Part shown: piece by piece, positions 1 through 12,788 of the stretch
Layout: the number at the start of each line of letters is the position of its first letter
Numbering within the stretch: position 1 is the first letter of the stretch
DNA from: Lycium barbarum
Taxonomy: Eukaryota > Streptophyta > Magnoliopsida > Solanales > Solanaceae
Reading direction: 5' to 3'
DNA: 64,000 nucleotides
NCBI RefSeq assembly: GCF_019175385.1
Contig: NC_083345.1
Location: 43,546,098 to 43,610,097 of the forward strand
The notes under the pieces: model-generated
Database searches by the model: none
Seen by the model: the letters and a program-made list of their open reading frames with translations, nothing else
Told to the model about the DNA's origin: nothing
Made by a program: the position numbers and the translations under genes

Positions 1-2098
1 ATAGTATCACAAGTTCAACAAGAAGATTATATTAACTTTTTCACTAATTTCACATCACAATGTATGTCTCCACGTATTCCAGTTCATTAGTATGTATGGA
101 CTATGAGCAATTAGCAATATCAATGTCAAACACAAGGCATCATGACACAAGTCTTTCATGAATCGTTCCGAACCATTTCCACTATGTATGAGTGTATGAA
201 TGCATAAATGAGTGTAAACGTGGTAAATCAATGCAAAGCAATAAAACAACAGTGAAGGTACAAGTCACAAAACCACAGGTTATATCAAGACTTGGATCAA
301 CTCAGCCATGAAATGAATCATACAGACCGTCTCAACCAACATAATAGTCTATGTCCCTCTTTACTTCCACATGTAGCAAGTACGCCTCACAACTAAGTCT
401 TGTATCACCAAGAAGCTCCACTTTTCTATATATTATCATCAATAGTAAATCATACATCAAGTTTTCATCTACGTACTGTCATAAGTTTATATCACAATTC
501 AAGCCTAAACTCATTATCCTTCTTTTCTCCGATAATATATGTCACAATAAGAGAGAATTGAGTACAACACGACAATTTAGGCAATAAGTCTAGTCACAAT
601 AACAGGGCAACAAGCCACCATTAACAACAATCAACCTAATAGAAATCCATCCCAAATCACCACTGTATGAATACAACTACACCTCATATTTCAGTACATA
701 ACGTAATGGCGACAAGCCCACAAAATCAAAAGTCATACCAACCTAGCTAATATCCAACCAAAACACCATGTCCGAAGGCCTAATCATGTTTTCTCCCGTC
801 AATTCTACACAATACATACGTTTCGCTAATCAAAGTCTAACTAAAGTAAGCCATAACCTACCTCGAATGCAGAACAAGAGCCATGAACTACTCCATACGA
901 GCCTTCTATTTTCGAAGATTCTTATAACGGTCAAAGTCTAACAATATGATGCTAAGTAAGCAACAAACCATGTATTTAAACAAGAACAACAATTTAGGGT
1001 AGAAGACCCACTTACTTCTAACCTTTTCAATGGATGAAACCACCCTTTAATGGTGAATTTATCATAACTTCTATCTCTACAATCATTAACCTTCAATTCA
1101 TGGGTTTCTAATCAATTTTACCCTTTAAAACAGATTTTAGGACAAAGTTTCCATGTTTATTAGGACCCTAAGTCTCAACATGCAATTTCAATCATAAGAA
1201 ATCAAATTCCCCTCCTAGAAAGTGATAATCTATACTCCTAGATGATTAATCAACAACAAAAACAACAACCCACCAATTATTTAAGGGTTTACTAATTCCA
1301 GGGTTCTAGGATTTTCACCCACCATTGATGGACCTTAAAATAATCATGGAACTTGAAGAAGAAAGGAAAATGAACAAATAAAGATGGGGACTTACCCTCC
1401 AAGGTGCTTTCACCAAAGAATGGAATGAATTTTGCCTCTTTCTCTCTTGAAAATCGACTTTGGGGTCTTGGGGGTAATGGTTAGGAGTTGAGGCATTAAA
1501 ATAAGGCTTTCTGCCCCCCCATCGGTTGTTACGGCGGCCAGTGGTTGCCGCAACGGTCCAGCTATGGCGACCCTTTGGTCGTTGCCAGCGGACCTGTTAG
1601 AACAGTCCGCACTAAAATGGTCATAACTCCCTCATCCGGAGGCGAAACGCGACGATTCTTTTTGCTATAACTTCGTAATTACGATACAAATCTAATGGTT
1701 CAAACCTCACACAAAACAAAGGTCGTTTGATAAATCTGGAGCCGTTTCTATCCACAGACCTACGGCGCAAACATCGAATACGAGTGCGACAAAATCCAAA
1801 CCCATCTGAAACTCTTTGGAACCTCACCAAAACTTGTGAACAAGTTCAAAATCATCATATTAACATGTTGGAACTTCCAAAACATTGACACGGGGTCATC
1901 CTAACCCGACGTTGACCGTGGTCAACTCTAACTCGCTAACTTAACTAACTTCTCCATCAATGACTCAATTTACGCTCGAACCTTGCGGAAACCCACCCAA
2001 TGACTTCATTAAGTCATAGATCATACTAACGGGACTTGGGGAAGCGTCAACAAGGTCAAATGGGTTAAAACACTATAATAACTAAACGGATTGTTACA
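1..2098 (-). repeat. Truncated chromovirus-type LTR, minus orientation
   Basis: On the minus strand the block starts with TGTAACAATCCG (complement of the bases ending at 2098), a typical start of solanaceous Gypsy LTRs. It runs leftwards off the window edge. Near 845-870 its complement carries a splice-donor-like AGGTAGGTTATGGC, related to the motif in the other LTRs of this window. GC-rich iterated words lie at 1515-1600. There is no coding potential beyond short chance ORFs. The other end and the target duplication lie outside the window, so solo LTR and full element cannot be told apart. The call rests on recognised LTR style, not on an alignment. Confidence 0.5.
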
Positions 2099-2659
2099 AA
2101 GACAAAAATATCAAAATTATTTAGTCATATAATTTTCGATAAGAAAATGACATGTGTACAATTGTGTTAATGTACTCATTTTTTTTTTTTAATTTCACTA
2201 TCTTTGCCACATCAACGCTCAGGGGGTAAATAATTCCATTTTAAAATTGTCCAGGGGTTAATAAGACCCCACAAAGATAAAGCGTGTAGTTGGTAATCCA
2301 GTCATACGTTGGGGTGCATTTGACCATTTTCTCATTCTCTAAATTACTGAACTGACCTTTAGTCTTATGTTCACGGAATTCAAAATCTATATATGTATAA
2401 AAAATAGAAAAATATCTTATCAATACAGTGTAATTTTTTAGCGAGAGGCTTGGGGTGAACACCCTCCCTTCCCCCAAGATCCGCCCCCGGTGGGGATAAG
2501 CAGACAACTCATACAACATGCTTGCTGACCAAGGGCATTATTGGAATTTCACCAAAATTATACTGGAATGTGGTTGTACGTGGCATCATTATAAGTTGGA
2601 CAAGGGACACAACATTTCTATTATATATAAACGGTGAAGGAGGACGAACAATGCAATCA
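2099..2659. other. Intergenic stretch, no gene recognised
   Basis: AT-rich DNA with a T10 run near 2180 and a short GC-rich patch near 2445-2500. The longest ORFs are low-complexity chance frames. I recognise neither a gene nor a transposon end here. Confidence 0.4.
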
Positions 2660-2850
2660 TTTACTGTACTAAGAGCAATATCAATTGTACTATAAACTTG
2701 GACCAATCTCATTGGTCATTGAATTTGTTATGCATTTTTATGAAAACGTGTACTGTATTTCTGTCAATTACTGTACTAAGAGCAATATCAATTGTACTAT
2801 AAACTGGACCAATCTGATTGGTCATTGCATTTGTTATGCATTTTTATGAA
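2660..2850. repeat. Tandem direct repeat, two copies of about 107 bp period
   Basis: The stretch beginning TTACTGTACTAAGAGCAATA near 2661 recurs near 2768. In both copies it continues through a CCAATCT..ATTGGTCATT segment to GCATTTTTATGAA. The copies differ at only a few positions, so this is a recent local duplication. Confidence 0.85.
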
Positions 2851-2879
2851 CATGAGTACTTGGTCACATTACTAAAAAT

Positions 2880-3683
2880 ATATGTCTAAATTACTTATTC
2901 ATTTACAAAATCAAAATAAAATTAATTAAATCTTTCTCATCTTACACTCTCCGTCCCTTATTAATTGGCTACTGAATATTTATTCTCTGCTCATGTATAC
3001 GCGTATGCACTTCAATTTTAATTCTCTGACATATTTATTTCTTCCGTGCACTTTTACTTGTTCACTTTTGACTTTTCAATTTCTTTAAGAATTAATAAAT
3101 GAAGTACTCCCTCCGTCCCATATTACTTTGCCACATTACTAAACTACTTTTTTATACCACGTGGACATATGTCATAGTACTGAATATTTATTCTCTTCTC
3201 ATGTATACACGTATGCACTTCAATTTTAATTCTCCGACACATATTTATTTTCTCCGTGCACTTTTACTTGTTCACTTTTGACTTTTCACATTCTTTAAGA
3301 ATTAATAAATGATGTATTCCCTCCGTCTCATATTACTTGGCGACATGACTTAAAATATATGTCTAAATTACTTGTTCATTTATAAAACCAAGATAAAATT
3401 AATTAAATCTTTCCCATCTTACCCTCTCCGTCCCATATTACTTGGCCACATTACTAAAAATATATGTCCAAATTACTTGTTCATTTACAAAATCAAGATA
3501 AAACTAATCAAATCTTTCCCATCTTACCCTTAGTAGCAAATGTTCTTAAAAATAGTCAATTTTGATTAGAATGTATTTATTGGAGAGAGATAGGAGTAAG
3601 ATAGTAAAATACATTTTTTATTTATGATTTCTTAAGGGGCGTGCAAAAGGGAAAGTGACAAGTAATATGGGACGGAGGGAGTA
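2880..3683. repeat. Composite Stowaway-like MITE array
   Basis: The terminal motif CTCCCTCCGTCCCATATTAC at about 3108 is mirrored by GGGACGGAGGGAG at about 3669-3681, and both ends abut TA, the Stowaway target duplication. Degenerate internal copies of the same terminus start near 2947, 3320 and 3425. Two 100-150 bp internal units recur as direct repeats: 2885-2950 resembles 3350-3430 and 3450-3535, and 2972-3125 resembles 3179-3337. The element therefore grew by nested insertion or tandem duplication. No transposase is present. Confidence 0.75.
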
Positions 3684-3928
3684 TATATTTTACCATAATA
3701 TTCATATTTATTGGTGTAAGTCTCAATAGCTTTGGAAAATGATTTAAAAATGAGTAATTAATGTGAAGGGTAAAATTAATAATAAGAACAAAATTTCTTT
3801 TTCTTGATATGTTAACATGGACAAGTAAAAGTGAACGGAGGGAGTGACTTTTATCCCCGTTTTCCTTCTTTGTCAATACTTTAAACGTGACGAGAGGACG
3901 GACAATAGCAATGCAAATTTGTACCAAA

Positions 3929-4364
3929 AGTTATATAAATTGTACACTTTAACCAACTACTTTTTAATCCCACTTGGACATATGTCATAGTACTGAGTAG
4001 TTATTCTCTTATCATGTATACACGTATACACTTCAATTTTAATTCTCCTACACATATTTATTAGTTCTTAAAGAGCGTGAAAAGTCAAATGTGAACAAGT
4101 AAAAGTGCACGGAGGAAATAAATTTGTGTAGGAGAATTAAAATTGAAATGCATAAGTCTATACATGAGAAGAGAATAAATATTCAAAAAGAACGTGAAAA
4201 GTCAAAAGTGAACAAATAAAAGTGCACGGAGAAAATAAATGTGTCGAAAAATTAAAATTGAAGTGCATAAATTTATACGTGAGAAGAGAGTAAATATTAA
4301 GTATCATGACACATGTGCACGTAAGATAAAAAAATAGTTAATTAAAGTGTACAAGTTATATAGC
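3929..4364. repeat. Long fold-back MITE
   Basis: The left end (3929-3950, containing TTGTACACTTTAA) is the near-perfect inverse of the right end (4344-4364, containing TTAAAGTGTACAA). The arms continue inwards for well over 100 bp, including CTTCAATTTTAATTCTC versus GAATTAAAATTGAA, and meet near 4068. A further inverted copy occupies 4190-4330. The left arm is also a direct relative of 3160-3300. The family is non-coding and probably non-autonomous. Transcribed, it would form a long hairpin. Confidence 0.75.
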
Positions 4365-5100
4365 TTTATCAGGTTTTTGTTTTTTAAAAAAAAAAGAAAA
4401 AGAGGAAGAGATAGACAAGTAGAAGGAATATAAGTCAAAAGTGATTGGGAAATCTTAGTGAGAATGGAAGAGGAAATCAGTTGTTTCTCCACATAGACAA
4501 AAAAGTAAACACGTGTTCCCATAAAAGTAAAATAGAAGGTTAATATTGAGCTACCATACATGTGATTGTATTGGAAGAACAATGAAATTCAGTTACCCAA
4601 TAAAATATGTAACCAAAATATTAATTTTTTCTCATATTCTTACTATTTTTTTTTTCACATGAACAACTTTCATTGTAATGACAATGAGAAAAAAGTCCGA
4701 CTCTTTCCATCTCAAAGACTTAATTTCATCATATGTTTTTAATTTTTAAACTCCATTTTTCAATTACAACTAAGGTGGTGATACATAAAATACATTTTTA
4801 TATATATTGCTATATATAATAATAATTAAAATATTTTTAAAAGTTATTTTTAAAATACAAACCTTAAAGACTAACTAATTAAAATGAAGAAATTGCAGGG
4901 GCATATATTGCTAGTAAAATAAAGAAGCAAAGAAATGCAAAGACCTCACTGTAATCAATGGGTGAATATTACACGGACGGGTTAATGGGTCGGACCCCCC
5001 AAATCCACTTACTCAAATCAGGTGCGAAAGATTTAGATTTTGTGGCGGGACTAAATAAGCGCGCGCTTTCAGTAAAAATTCAAAAAGTTTCTCTCATTTC
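4365..5100. other. AT-rich upstream region of BRCA1
   Basis: No gene or recognisable transposon. Homopolymer runs are common (A near 4385, T near 4650). A GC patch AAGCGCGCGCTT occurs at about 5057-5068. It is self-complementary and resembles, but does not match, an E2F site. Distal regulatory DNA for the BRCA1 gene is the likeliest content. Confidence 0.4.
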
Positions 5101-5244
5101 CCTCAAAAATATAAAAAACCTAAACATTTATTCACACTTCACTATTCAGCTTCTCCCACAAGTCACAGAAATCATCAATATAAAAACACATCTCGTTTTT
5201 AATTAAAATTACGAAGAAGTTCAGGATTTACTGAGAAAAAAATA
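5101..5244 (+). promoter_or_regulatory. Candidate BRCA1 core promoter and 5' UTR
   Basis: A TATA-like AAATATAAAAAAC lies at 5106-5118, about 130 bases before the ATG. It would place the transcription start near 5135-5145. The following leader is AT-rich and has no upstream ATG between 5135 and 5245. The position of the TATA-like site relative to the start codon is the only support; no transcript data are available. Confidence 0.4.
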
Positions 5245-8200
5245 ATGGCAGATATTTCGCATCTTGAAAAAATGGGAAGAGAGCTTAAGTGCCCAATCTG
5301 GTACAGTTAATCATTTGTTTTTTTTTTCGTTTGGGGATTTAATTTTGTATAATCTTAGTAGGAGTTTGTCCATAGAAACCAAATATAATTCACTTAATTT
5401 GGAATTTTATAAGTTGGAGTTGAAAATGGAGTTGTGTTTGGTTATAGTTTTTGCAAAGAATATTTGATTGTTTGAATGTACTTAAAGTGAAAAAAAGAGT
5501 GAAAACACGATTTTAGGTGTTTTCCAAATTCATGGCCAAACACTTATTTTCAAATAAAGTGAAATTTTTTTCCGAAAAAAAGTGAATAATTCTCTTGGCC
5601 AAAAGGGTCCTAATTAATACTTCCTTTTTTTGCAGCTTGAGTCTGTTGAATTCTGCTGTTTCACTTACTTGTAATCATGTATTCTGCAAGTAAGTAAAGT
5701 ATATGATAAAATGCTTATTTATGCTACATTTGCTGTTTCCAAGTCGGAAAATTAAGATAATTTGAATGACTATTATTGTTGTCATTTGTTGTAGCTCTTG
5801 TATTCAGACTACTATGAAATCCGGAGCCAATTGTCCAGTGTGCAAAGTTCCTTTTAATCGCAGAGGTTTGTGTTTTTTCCTACCCTTCTATCAAATTTTT
5901 GTGTTTGGTATGATGGAGATTTTCCAAGAAAATATTTTTTTTGGGGGATTTTTCTACTCATGTTCTTGTGTTTGGTACGCAAGTTGGAATATATCATTTT
6001 AAGAGCATTTGCATACGTTCAAAGCAAAACACTATGAGGTTTTTGAATTAGGAGTGCAACTTTTGTCGGTGGAGGGTAGGCAGGGGTAGAGGTATGGGTG
6101 AGGCGGTAGGTGGGCGTGGGATGGATAGTGCGGGGGTGGGTTGGGGATACATTGGTTTGTTTTTATTGATCCGGAAAATGTTTTCCCTCAAATTTTTAAG
6201 GAAAGCATTTTCTCCAATTTTGTGGAAATATTTTCCAAGATATTTAGTGCAACCAAACAAGGGAAAATTGGAAAACATTTTCCGTCATACCAAACACACC
6301 CTTAATCGACTTAAATTTGTTGTCTGCCTGACTATCATTAAGAGGGCTATCTTTGTCTAGTGTGAATAAAACTGCTTATGAAAGTGGGCTCTGTTAGATC
6401 GATCTTATAATCGAAATGCTCGAGTATTGAAATCTTTGAATTTCGCTTTAGTCGTTGTTCTGAGACTCGGTATATTGTATCCATTGTTATCATCTCAACA
6501 AGTTATACTAGGACTAATTCGATGAGTGGCTTATATGTGCTTAATTCCTAAAGTAATATCAATGCTGAGGTGCTTAGCGTGGGGTTCAATCAGAAGTGTT
6601 GCTCTTTTTATATGAATAAATTTTAATTTTGTGCATAATGTCTAAAGGACGAGTTAGTTCCCCCTTTTCGCATGTTCTTTCATGATTCCCTTGTGCTCTT
6701 GGACTTACTTGTTTAGCTACACAAAAACTTAAGTCAGTTCAATTTGCTTTAGCAGAGTAATGTTTTCATTTCTGCTTCTATTTTGAAGGTTATTATAACT
6801 CCTTTTTCTCTTTTTGTTTAACTTCTATAATTTTTGATTCTATAGAAATTCGACCTGCCCTCCACATGGATAACTTGGTGAGCATCTATAAGAACATGGA
6901 AGTTGCTTCAGGAGTCAATATATTTGTCACTCAAACCAATCCTTCTTCCAAATTACCAGGTAATATTCCATCAGTTATCATTCATCATTCTTGTGAAGCT
7001 TTTGAATGTACGAATGCACCTATTATTATCATGAACATTTGTTCAACAAGGGTGTTTGGAATAGATAGTTTGGTGTGCTAATCTATGCTTGAACCATGTC
7101 TTTCATGTAACAAACTTGCATGCTTTGTTTCATCTACTGTGTTTCCAACTGAAACAAGTGATATTTAAGAGTTTAATTCAGTTCTCATCAAGTTAGATTT
7201 GATTTTGTCGATATTCAACCTCACCAAGCGATCATATTTTTAATTTATGTAGAGCATTAGATGGTATGGATGCCACTATCTCTGCTTTGCATCTGATCTT
7301 CAATCTTTAGTTCCTGAACATAATCCGAATGTATTTGTTTTGATCAAAATTGTGGTTCTGAAGAAGTGTATCTTTATCTCATATGCAGGTGAAGAAATTC
7401 AATCTAATGGCAAACAAACTTGTGAGTCCCAAGAGAAACCTAGAACTATAACAGAGGCTCCAGTCACAGACAGTCAGAAAAGAAAAAGAGGGAAAGGATC
7501 AAAAAAATCTTCAGAGTGCAACAAAAAGAATACCGGATCAAATCTCGTTAGACCTTCCTTTCTGACAAAGAAGAGAGTGCAGGTGCCACAATATCCACCT
7601 TCAGAGACTCTGCCACCTACGAAGTTGGTTGGTGGAAATAGTAAATCCATCACCAATGAAGCTCAAAAACCTTTGGTCACTGAGAAAGACAGGTCTGTGT
7701 TAAATGGAAAAGGAGAACCAGTACTATCTCCATTCTTCTGGCTGAGAGAAGAAGAGGATGTAGAAAGATCAACTCAGCAAACAGATGGGGACTTCATCAT
7801 GGATACACCTCCAGATGCTCCATGCTTCAGTGATATAAAGGACTCGGATGATGGGGTCCCTTGTGAAATGTCTACCAAAGTAAGTAACCTGATATCCGGT
7901 TTTATGCGAAGAAATAACTGCTTCAGCTCCTGAATAAGACCTATCCTTAAATCATAAATTTGTAAGATTTGATTGTTTGGCCTGAGTTAGCACAATAGGC
8001 TGTTAGAATTCACTCTGAACTTCTGAACACTTCTCCTGTATTAACTTTTTGATTATCTTTGGGTTTCCTGCTGGATGAAGGAAAGGGTGGCTCCCGCTTT
8101 GCTTATTTCTAATGATTTGTTTTTTGTTTTTCAACTTCCCAACAGTACATAAACTTTTTAGAGAAACCTGTTTTTGGACATTCTCCTTTCCTACCCTTCG

Positions 8201-11200
8201 ATTTAGTTTGCTGTCTTATGATTCAGATTCAAGCTTAATGATGATCTTGTTCACTTTGACACTTTCTGTACTTATTTCATTTGAAGAAGTTTCATTAGTT
8301 TACCCACTCTCCTGCTATACAGAGTGGAGCTCACAATGCAGCAAATGGAGCAGACCTTTTTGACAGTGAGATGTTCGAATGGACACAGAGAGCTTGCTCG
8401 CCTGAACTTTGTTCAAGCCCCTTCAAGATGAAGGTATTTCTTCGTGGTGCATTATTGCCAATGAGTCAAAACTGTTTTCCTCTTTCTCATTGTCCGTACT
8501 TGTTTGGTTTCTAAATTCTCTCTTTTGCCGGCTTACACTTTCTCCTGGTTCAGACCAAAGATACTATTGAGTCTGCTGGAGCTCAAGGACAAGAGAAAGG
8601 TGAAGCTTACTCACTGGAAAATGCTAATAAGGAATCAGCAACTCAGAACAGAATAGCTGTGGCTAGTGAAAAGGGTACCGATAAAGGACAACTGAGTTCG
8701 CACTCTCTATTTCCTTCTGAAAATGAAATCACTAGTTCAAAAGGTGTCGTTTGCAAGTCTAGCAGGAGTAAGGCATTGAAAAGTACCAAGAAGAAACAAG
8801 GCAAGAAAGTACTTGGTGAAGTATCAGAAGTCCATAATAATTCACAAATAGCAGTTGAACATACTTTAAAGAACAATCAGGACAATGCCAATGCATTTAA
8901 TTCAAAGAAGAAAAAATTGAAAAACAAAAAGGGCAGTTCCACTACAAAAGTCACCGAGTCAGTAGTAGAAGACATCTCTGCCTCATGTGGTGCTAAAAGT
9001 CGCAAGAGAAATAATTCCATTTCCTTCCATTTGTCTACTCCTGTGGATCAGGAAAAATGTGAAGGAAGTGTTGAGACATTTGACGTGAAGATATGTCATA
9101 AACGGCGCCGGGAATCTCTTAGTGAAGAAAATAAATATTGTTTTAGACCAAAAAGCAGAGTGAGAACAGGGAAATATAACAATACACAAGCTCATGATGA
9201 AGCTTCACATTTCGAATCAGCAAATAGATTGGTTCCTATCGATAATGATGGGGAAGCTACTCCTGGTACAGAAATGAACAAATGTGAGCCTGAGTGTGAT
9301 GCCAAGCTTCTTGGTAAGAAAAAGGTGAAGTTTTCTGAAGATGGGCAGCATGCTGACAAGGAAAATATTACACTAGAAAAGATTCAGAAGAGAGTGCTTA
9401 AATCATTGGAAACAGAGAAATCTGTTTTGAACTTGAATGATTTGGTTTTGCGGAAGTGTGAAGCAAGCCACAACAAGATCCAGTGTGCTTTCTGCCGTTC
9501 ATCGGAGGAATCTGAGGTATAAACCACTGATTCTGTGTTTCTTTTTTCTGGTTCGTCCTATTTATTCTTAGAGCTGTTTGCCTCTTGACTTTGTATATTG
9601 ATTATATACTTCCATTTTCCATAACCAAATTTCAGGTTTCAGGAGTCATGTTAAGCTATCTTAATGGAAAGCCTGTCAAAGGAGACGCAGATGGAGTATC
9701 AGGGGTTATAAATGTGCATAAACATTGTGCAGAATGGTAATAATCTTCAAAAGGTCTCATTGTATTTCCTTTATATAAATGTGATATAGTAATTCGAAAA
9801 TCATCTTAATAACATCACAAATTTCTTGGTTTCTAGATAATTTCATCATGAGTGTCACAAATGCCATGTTTAAGGAAGTGTACATTTATTTTTTATAATA
9901 AAAAAGGAAAGTCTAAATATTTTATCTGCATCTAATGTGTACAATTGTCCTTGTCAAAACCTTTTCTTCATTTGTTAGTTAAATCATTCTAGACTCTATG
10001 AATTGTTGCAAGGCTAGTCGTTTCAAGTATAAAAGAAGAAATGCATCTCTGCAGGGCCCCTAATGTATATTTTGAAGATGATGACGCGGTCAACCTTGAA
10101 TCTGAGTTGAAAAGGAGCCGGAGGATTACTTGTTTTTTCTGTGGGGTAAAAGGGGCGGCTCTTGGGTGTTATGAGACGAGTTGTCGCAAAAGCTTTCATG
10201 TTCCTTGTGCGAAGTTGACACCAGAGTGTCGATGGGATTATGTACGTACGAAAAATGTTCCCTCATACCTGAATTTCATAATAGAATCATTACTTACTCT
10301 TTTTCTTTCAGGACAACTTTGTTATGTTATGCCCTTTACATGTCGACTCTAAGCTTCCATGTGAGGTCCCTGGAAAACTGTCCAAGATTAGGGAAAGTAT
10401 TAAGAGGTTGGACCAACAGATTCTTAGAACTATTGTTAGTTGAAACATTTACATTTTGGATCAAAGGTCTTATTCCCCTTCTCTTTGCCTTTAATCTGCA
10501 GAAATTCTAGTATCTGCCAGCCCAAAGTCTCAGCAACACCTGATAATGCTGCTGCTTTGCAGTGGAAGTCTCAGAAGAAGAACAAGAATTTAGTGCTCTG
10601 TTGTTCAGCTCTAACTGCTGATGAAATAGTAAGCAAACAGGATAATTTTCGCAGATCATAGTTGTTTGAGACAAATGAGGTATATTAACTGGATACCTTA
10701 AATCCTTCTCTTGCAGGGGCTTGTTTCTACATTAAAGAGGTTGTCTGGAGTGACAATAGTTAAGAACTGGGACCTAAGTGTCACCCATGTCATTGCTTCT
10801 ACAGATGAGAAAGGGGCATGCCGAAGAACTCTCAAATATTTGATGGGTGTCTTGGCTGGGAAATGGATACTGAGCACTGACTGTCAGTAACCTAGTTTTT
10901 TTAACTGTAAATTAATATGTTGACTTTACAAATGTGTTTTCTCTACAGCCACAGTTTAGCTTCTGTTTTGTCCATCTTGACGTTTGGTTTTTATGCTTGC
11001 AGGGATTATTGCTTGTGTTGAAGCCACAGAATTTATCGATGAGCAGCAATATGAGATTAAAATAGATACTCATGGCATTGTGGATGGCCCTAAGCTTGGA
11101 AGAATGAGGGTTTTAACCAAGGTTACATCTTTCTCCAGATTTATCAGTAACAATACACTAATGAAATGCATTTTAATTCATTTGGATAGCACTTGTTACA

Positions 11201-12055
11201 GCTGTAATTGTTTTTCTGGAGTGGCAGCGGTTGAGAGCAATGTTTTAAGCCCTTTTGTCTATAAAGCACTCTTTTTGGTTCAATGCATTCCAGGATAGAT
11301 TCCTGTTCTATAAAGAATGGAACTTCAACTAGAATTTTGGAGCATTCGGATTGTCAGTTCCTTTAATTCCTGTTCCATAAAGAATGGAACTGTTCCATAA
11401 AGAATGGAACTTCATTTTGTGGACATCAAGGATGCCAGCCTAGATTCTAAATATTTCAAGGAATATCTCTCCATTTTAGAGCTTGTTGATCTTTTTTTTT
11501 TTTTTTAATTCTGAATGAATGAACTTATAGAAATCTCAACCTTCACCTCCCTCTGTTCCAATGGTTGTCGAAAGGTCTCACTGCATTGTCATCTTCTGCT
11601 GGTTGCACTTGTGGATTTCCTGCTTTAACTAAGACATTCTTAGGATGGACATTTCATCATTGCATTAAGGTCTTCTTACGCGTACTCTAAATATCAAAAT
11701 TCCTGTTTTGCAGCAACCAAAGCTTTTCAATGGATACAAGTTCTTTTTTATGGGTGACTTCTTACCTTCTTACAAGAGCTATCTACATGACCTTGTTATT
11801 GCTGCTGGAGGAATTGTCCTCAACAGGAAGCCTGTTGCAGTGGATCAGGAAATTCTTTCACCCGGATTTCCTCCACCTTTTGTAATTTATAGTCACGAGC
11901 AACTTGACAAGTGTGACGGAAGCAAAAAAAATTCAATTTTAGAGCGCAGAAGATCTGATGCAGAAGCTTTGGCTAGTTCAACTGGAGCTGTAGCTGCCAG
12001 CAACTCATGGATACTAAACTGCATTGCTGGGTCTAAGTTGCTGGAGCTGGAGTAG
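5245..12055 (+). CDS. BRCA1: BRCA1 homologue (RING E3 ligase, ePHD, tandem BRCT), 14 exons
   Basis: Plant BRCA1, a nuclear RING E3 ubiquitin ligase that pairs with BARD1 in homologous-recombination repair. Exons read: 5245-5300, 5636-5689, 5795-5865, 6846-6959, 7389-7879, 8323-8433, 8554-9516, 9636-9736, 10055-10241, 10312-10406, 10502-10628, 10717-10882, 11003-11121, 11714-12055. All introns are GT-AG and all phases join, giving 2997 bases (998 residues; Arabidopsis BRCA1 is about 941). The C3HC4 RING has C16, C19, C31, H33, C36, C39, C50 and C53. A basic KRKRGK segment is in exon 5, and the plant-conserved EWTQRACSPELCSSPFK is in exon 6. The extended PHD spans residues about 609-720 (CAFC, HKHCAEW, CFFCG, SFHVPCAKL). 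The BRCT repeats cover about 775-860 and 886-998. The start is the first ATG before the conserved SHLEKMGRELKCPI. The exon-10 donor (AG|GTTGG at 10407) is the weakest junction; reading through it reaches TGA at 10440. No internal stop remains after splicing. Confidence 0.95.
5898..6300. repeat. MITE in BRCA1 intron 3
   Basis: The left terminus GTGTTTGGTATGATGGA (5901) is the near-inverse of the right terminus TCCGTCATACCAAACAC (6281-6297). Further GGAAAA/TTTTCC iterations lie inside. This is a small non-coding element of a style common in Solanaceae introns. I could not settle its target duplication. It makes up much of the 980-bp intron 3. A smaller AAACAC-ended fragment, possibly related, lies in intron 1 at about 5434-5545. 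Confidence 0.65.
11300..11413. repeat. Three copies of a small hairpin unit in BRCA1 intron 13
   Basis: GTTCCATAAAGAATGGAAC, a 7-bp inverted repeat around a 5-base loop, occurs near 11371 and 11391. A one-base variant (GTTCTATAAAGAATGGAAC) lies near 11303. All three are in the intron before the last exon, in the sense orientation. Confidence 0.8.
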
Positions 12056-12788
12056 TATAAAATTTCTACCCAAGTTTATCACATCATTCAGCCACATAGG
12101 CAAGACTAGACCTTTTTTTAATCTATAGCTATATAAAGCATTAGTCTGTAAATTTTCCAAAATGACTATCATAAATCATGTCTCTCACCATTCTGTTACT
12201 TGTACCCCAAAAATCATGTTTTTTTTTTTTTTAAAATTTATTTTTTATGTATAAGTTAAAAATTTATGAAAATTCAGTTCAATTTGCATATTCCATGGTT
12301 TGAAATGTGTACCTAAATCTGTAGATGGGCTGCATGCCACCTATTCACCCTGTCCTCCAAAAAGTAGACTTCTCTTCAATCTATCTTTTTTTACATAAAA
12401 AGTAGACTCCTCTTCAATCTATTTTTTTTTTTTACATAATAGAGCACTTCAAGGTCTTGTAAGAAGGGTTACAATGCAACTTAGGACAATGAGGCCAAAT
12501 CATTGATGTCAATAGATAGCACTAATATAAAACTGAAAACAAGATAGATTACCTTATAAATTGCAGATGAATAAAAAAGCAACATCACTAGTTATTCTCC
12601 TTTTACATGCAACATACTTGACTTGTTTATTACATGGACTCTATAACAGAGAAGAATGGGCCATTTTTTCTCCGTTTCAGTAGACTTTATGGAGCACAAT
12701 GATCCTGGACCATGTTACAGAAAACCTTGAGGACCATCTTTTCTTCTTTGTGCCTGCTTGTTTTTAAGTATTACTCTTGTGTCTCAAG
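12056..12788. other. BRCA1 3' UTR and tail-to-tail spacer
   Basis: The region after the BRCA1 stop is AT-rich, with T-runs near 12217 and 12423. A direct repeat (AAAAGTAGACT followed by CTTCAATCTAT) lies at about 12359-12390 and 12397-12422. No ORF with family resemblance was found. Polyadenylation signals for both convergent genes are presumably here, but none can be assigned. Confidence 0.5.

Noticed and set aside
2099..2525. Additional transposon between the first LTR and the tandem repeat
   Set aside because: No terminal repeats or target duplications could be found by eye.
5055..5070. E2F-type site in the BRCA1 promoter
   Set aside because: AAGCGCGCGCTT is a palindrome but does not match the TTTSSCGC consensus, so it is only mentioned, not called.
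8643..9195. Minus-strand ORFs in BRCA1 exon 7
   Set aside because: They are shadow frames of the long plus-strand exon.
10340..10510. Possible premature stop in BRCA1 (TGA at 10440)
   Set aside because: A GT-AG intron from 10407 to 10501 removes it and joins the frames in phase into the first BRCT repeat.
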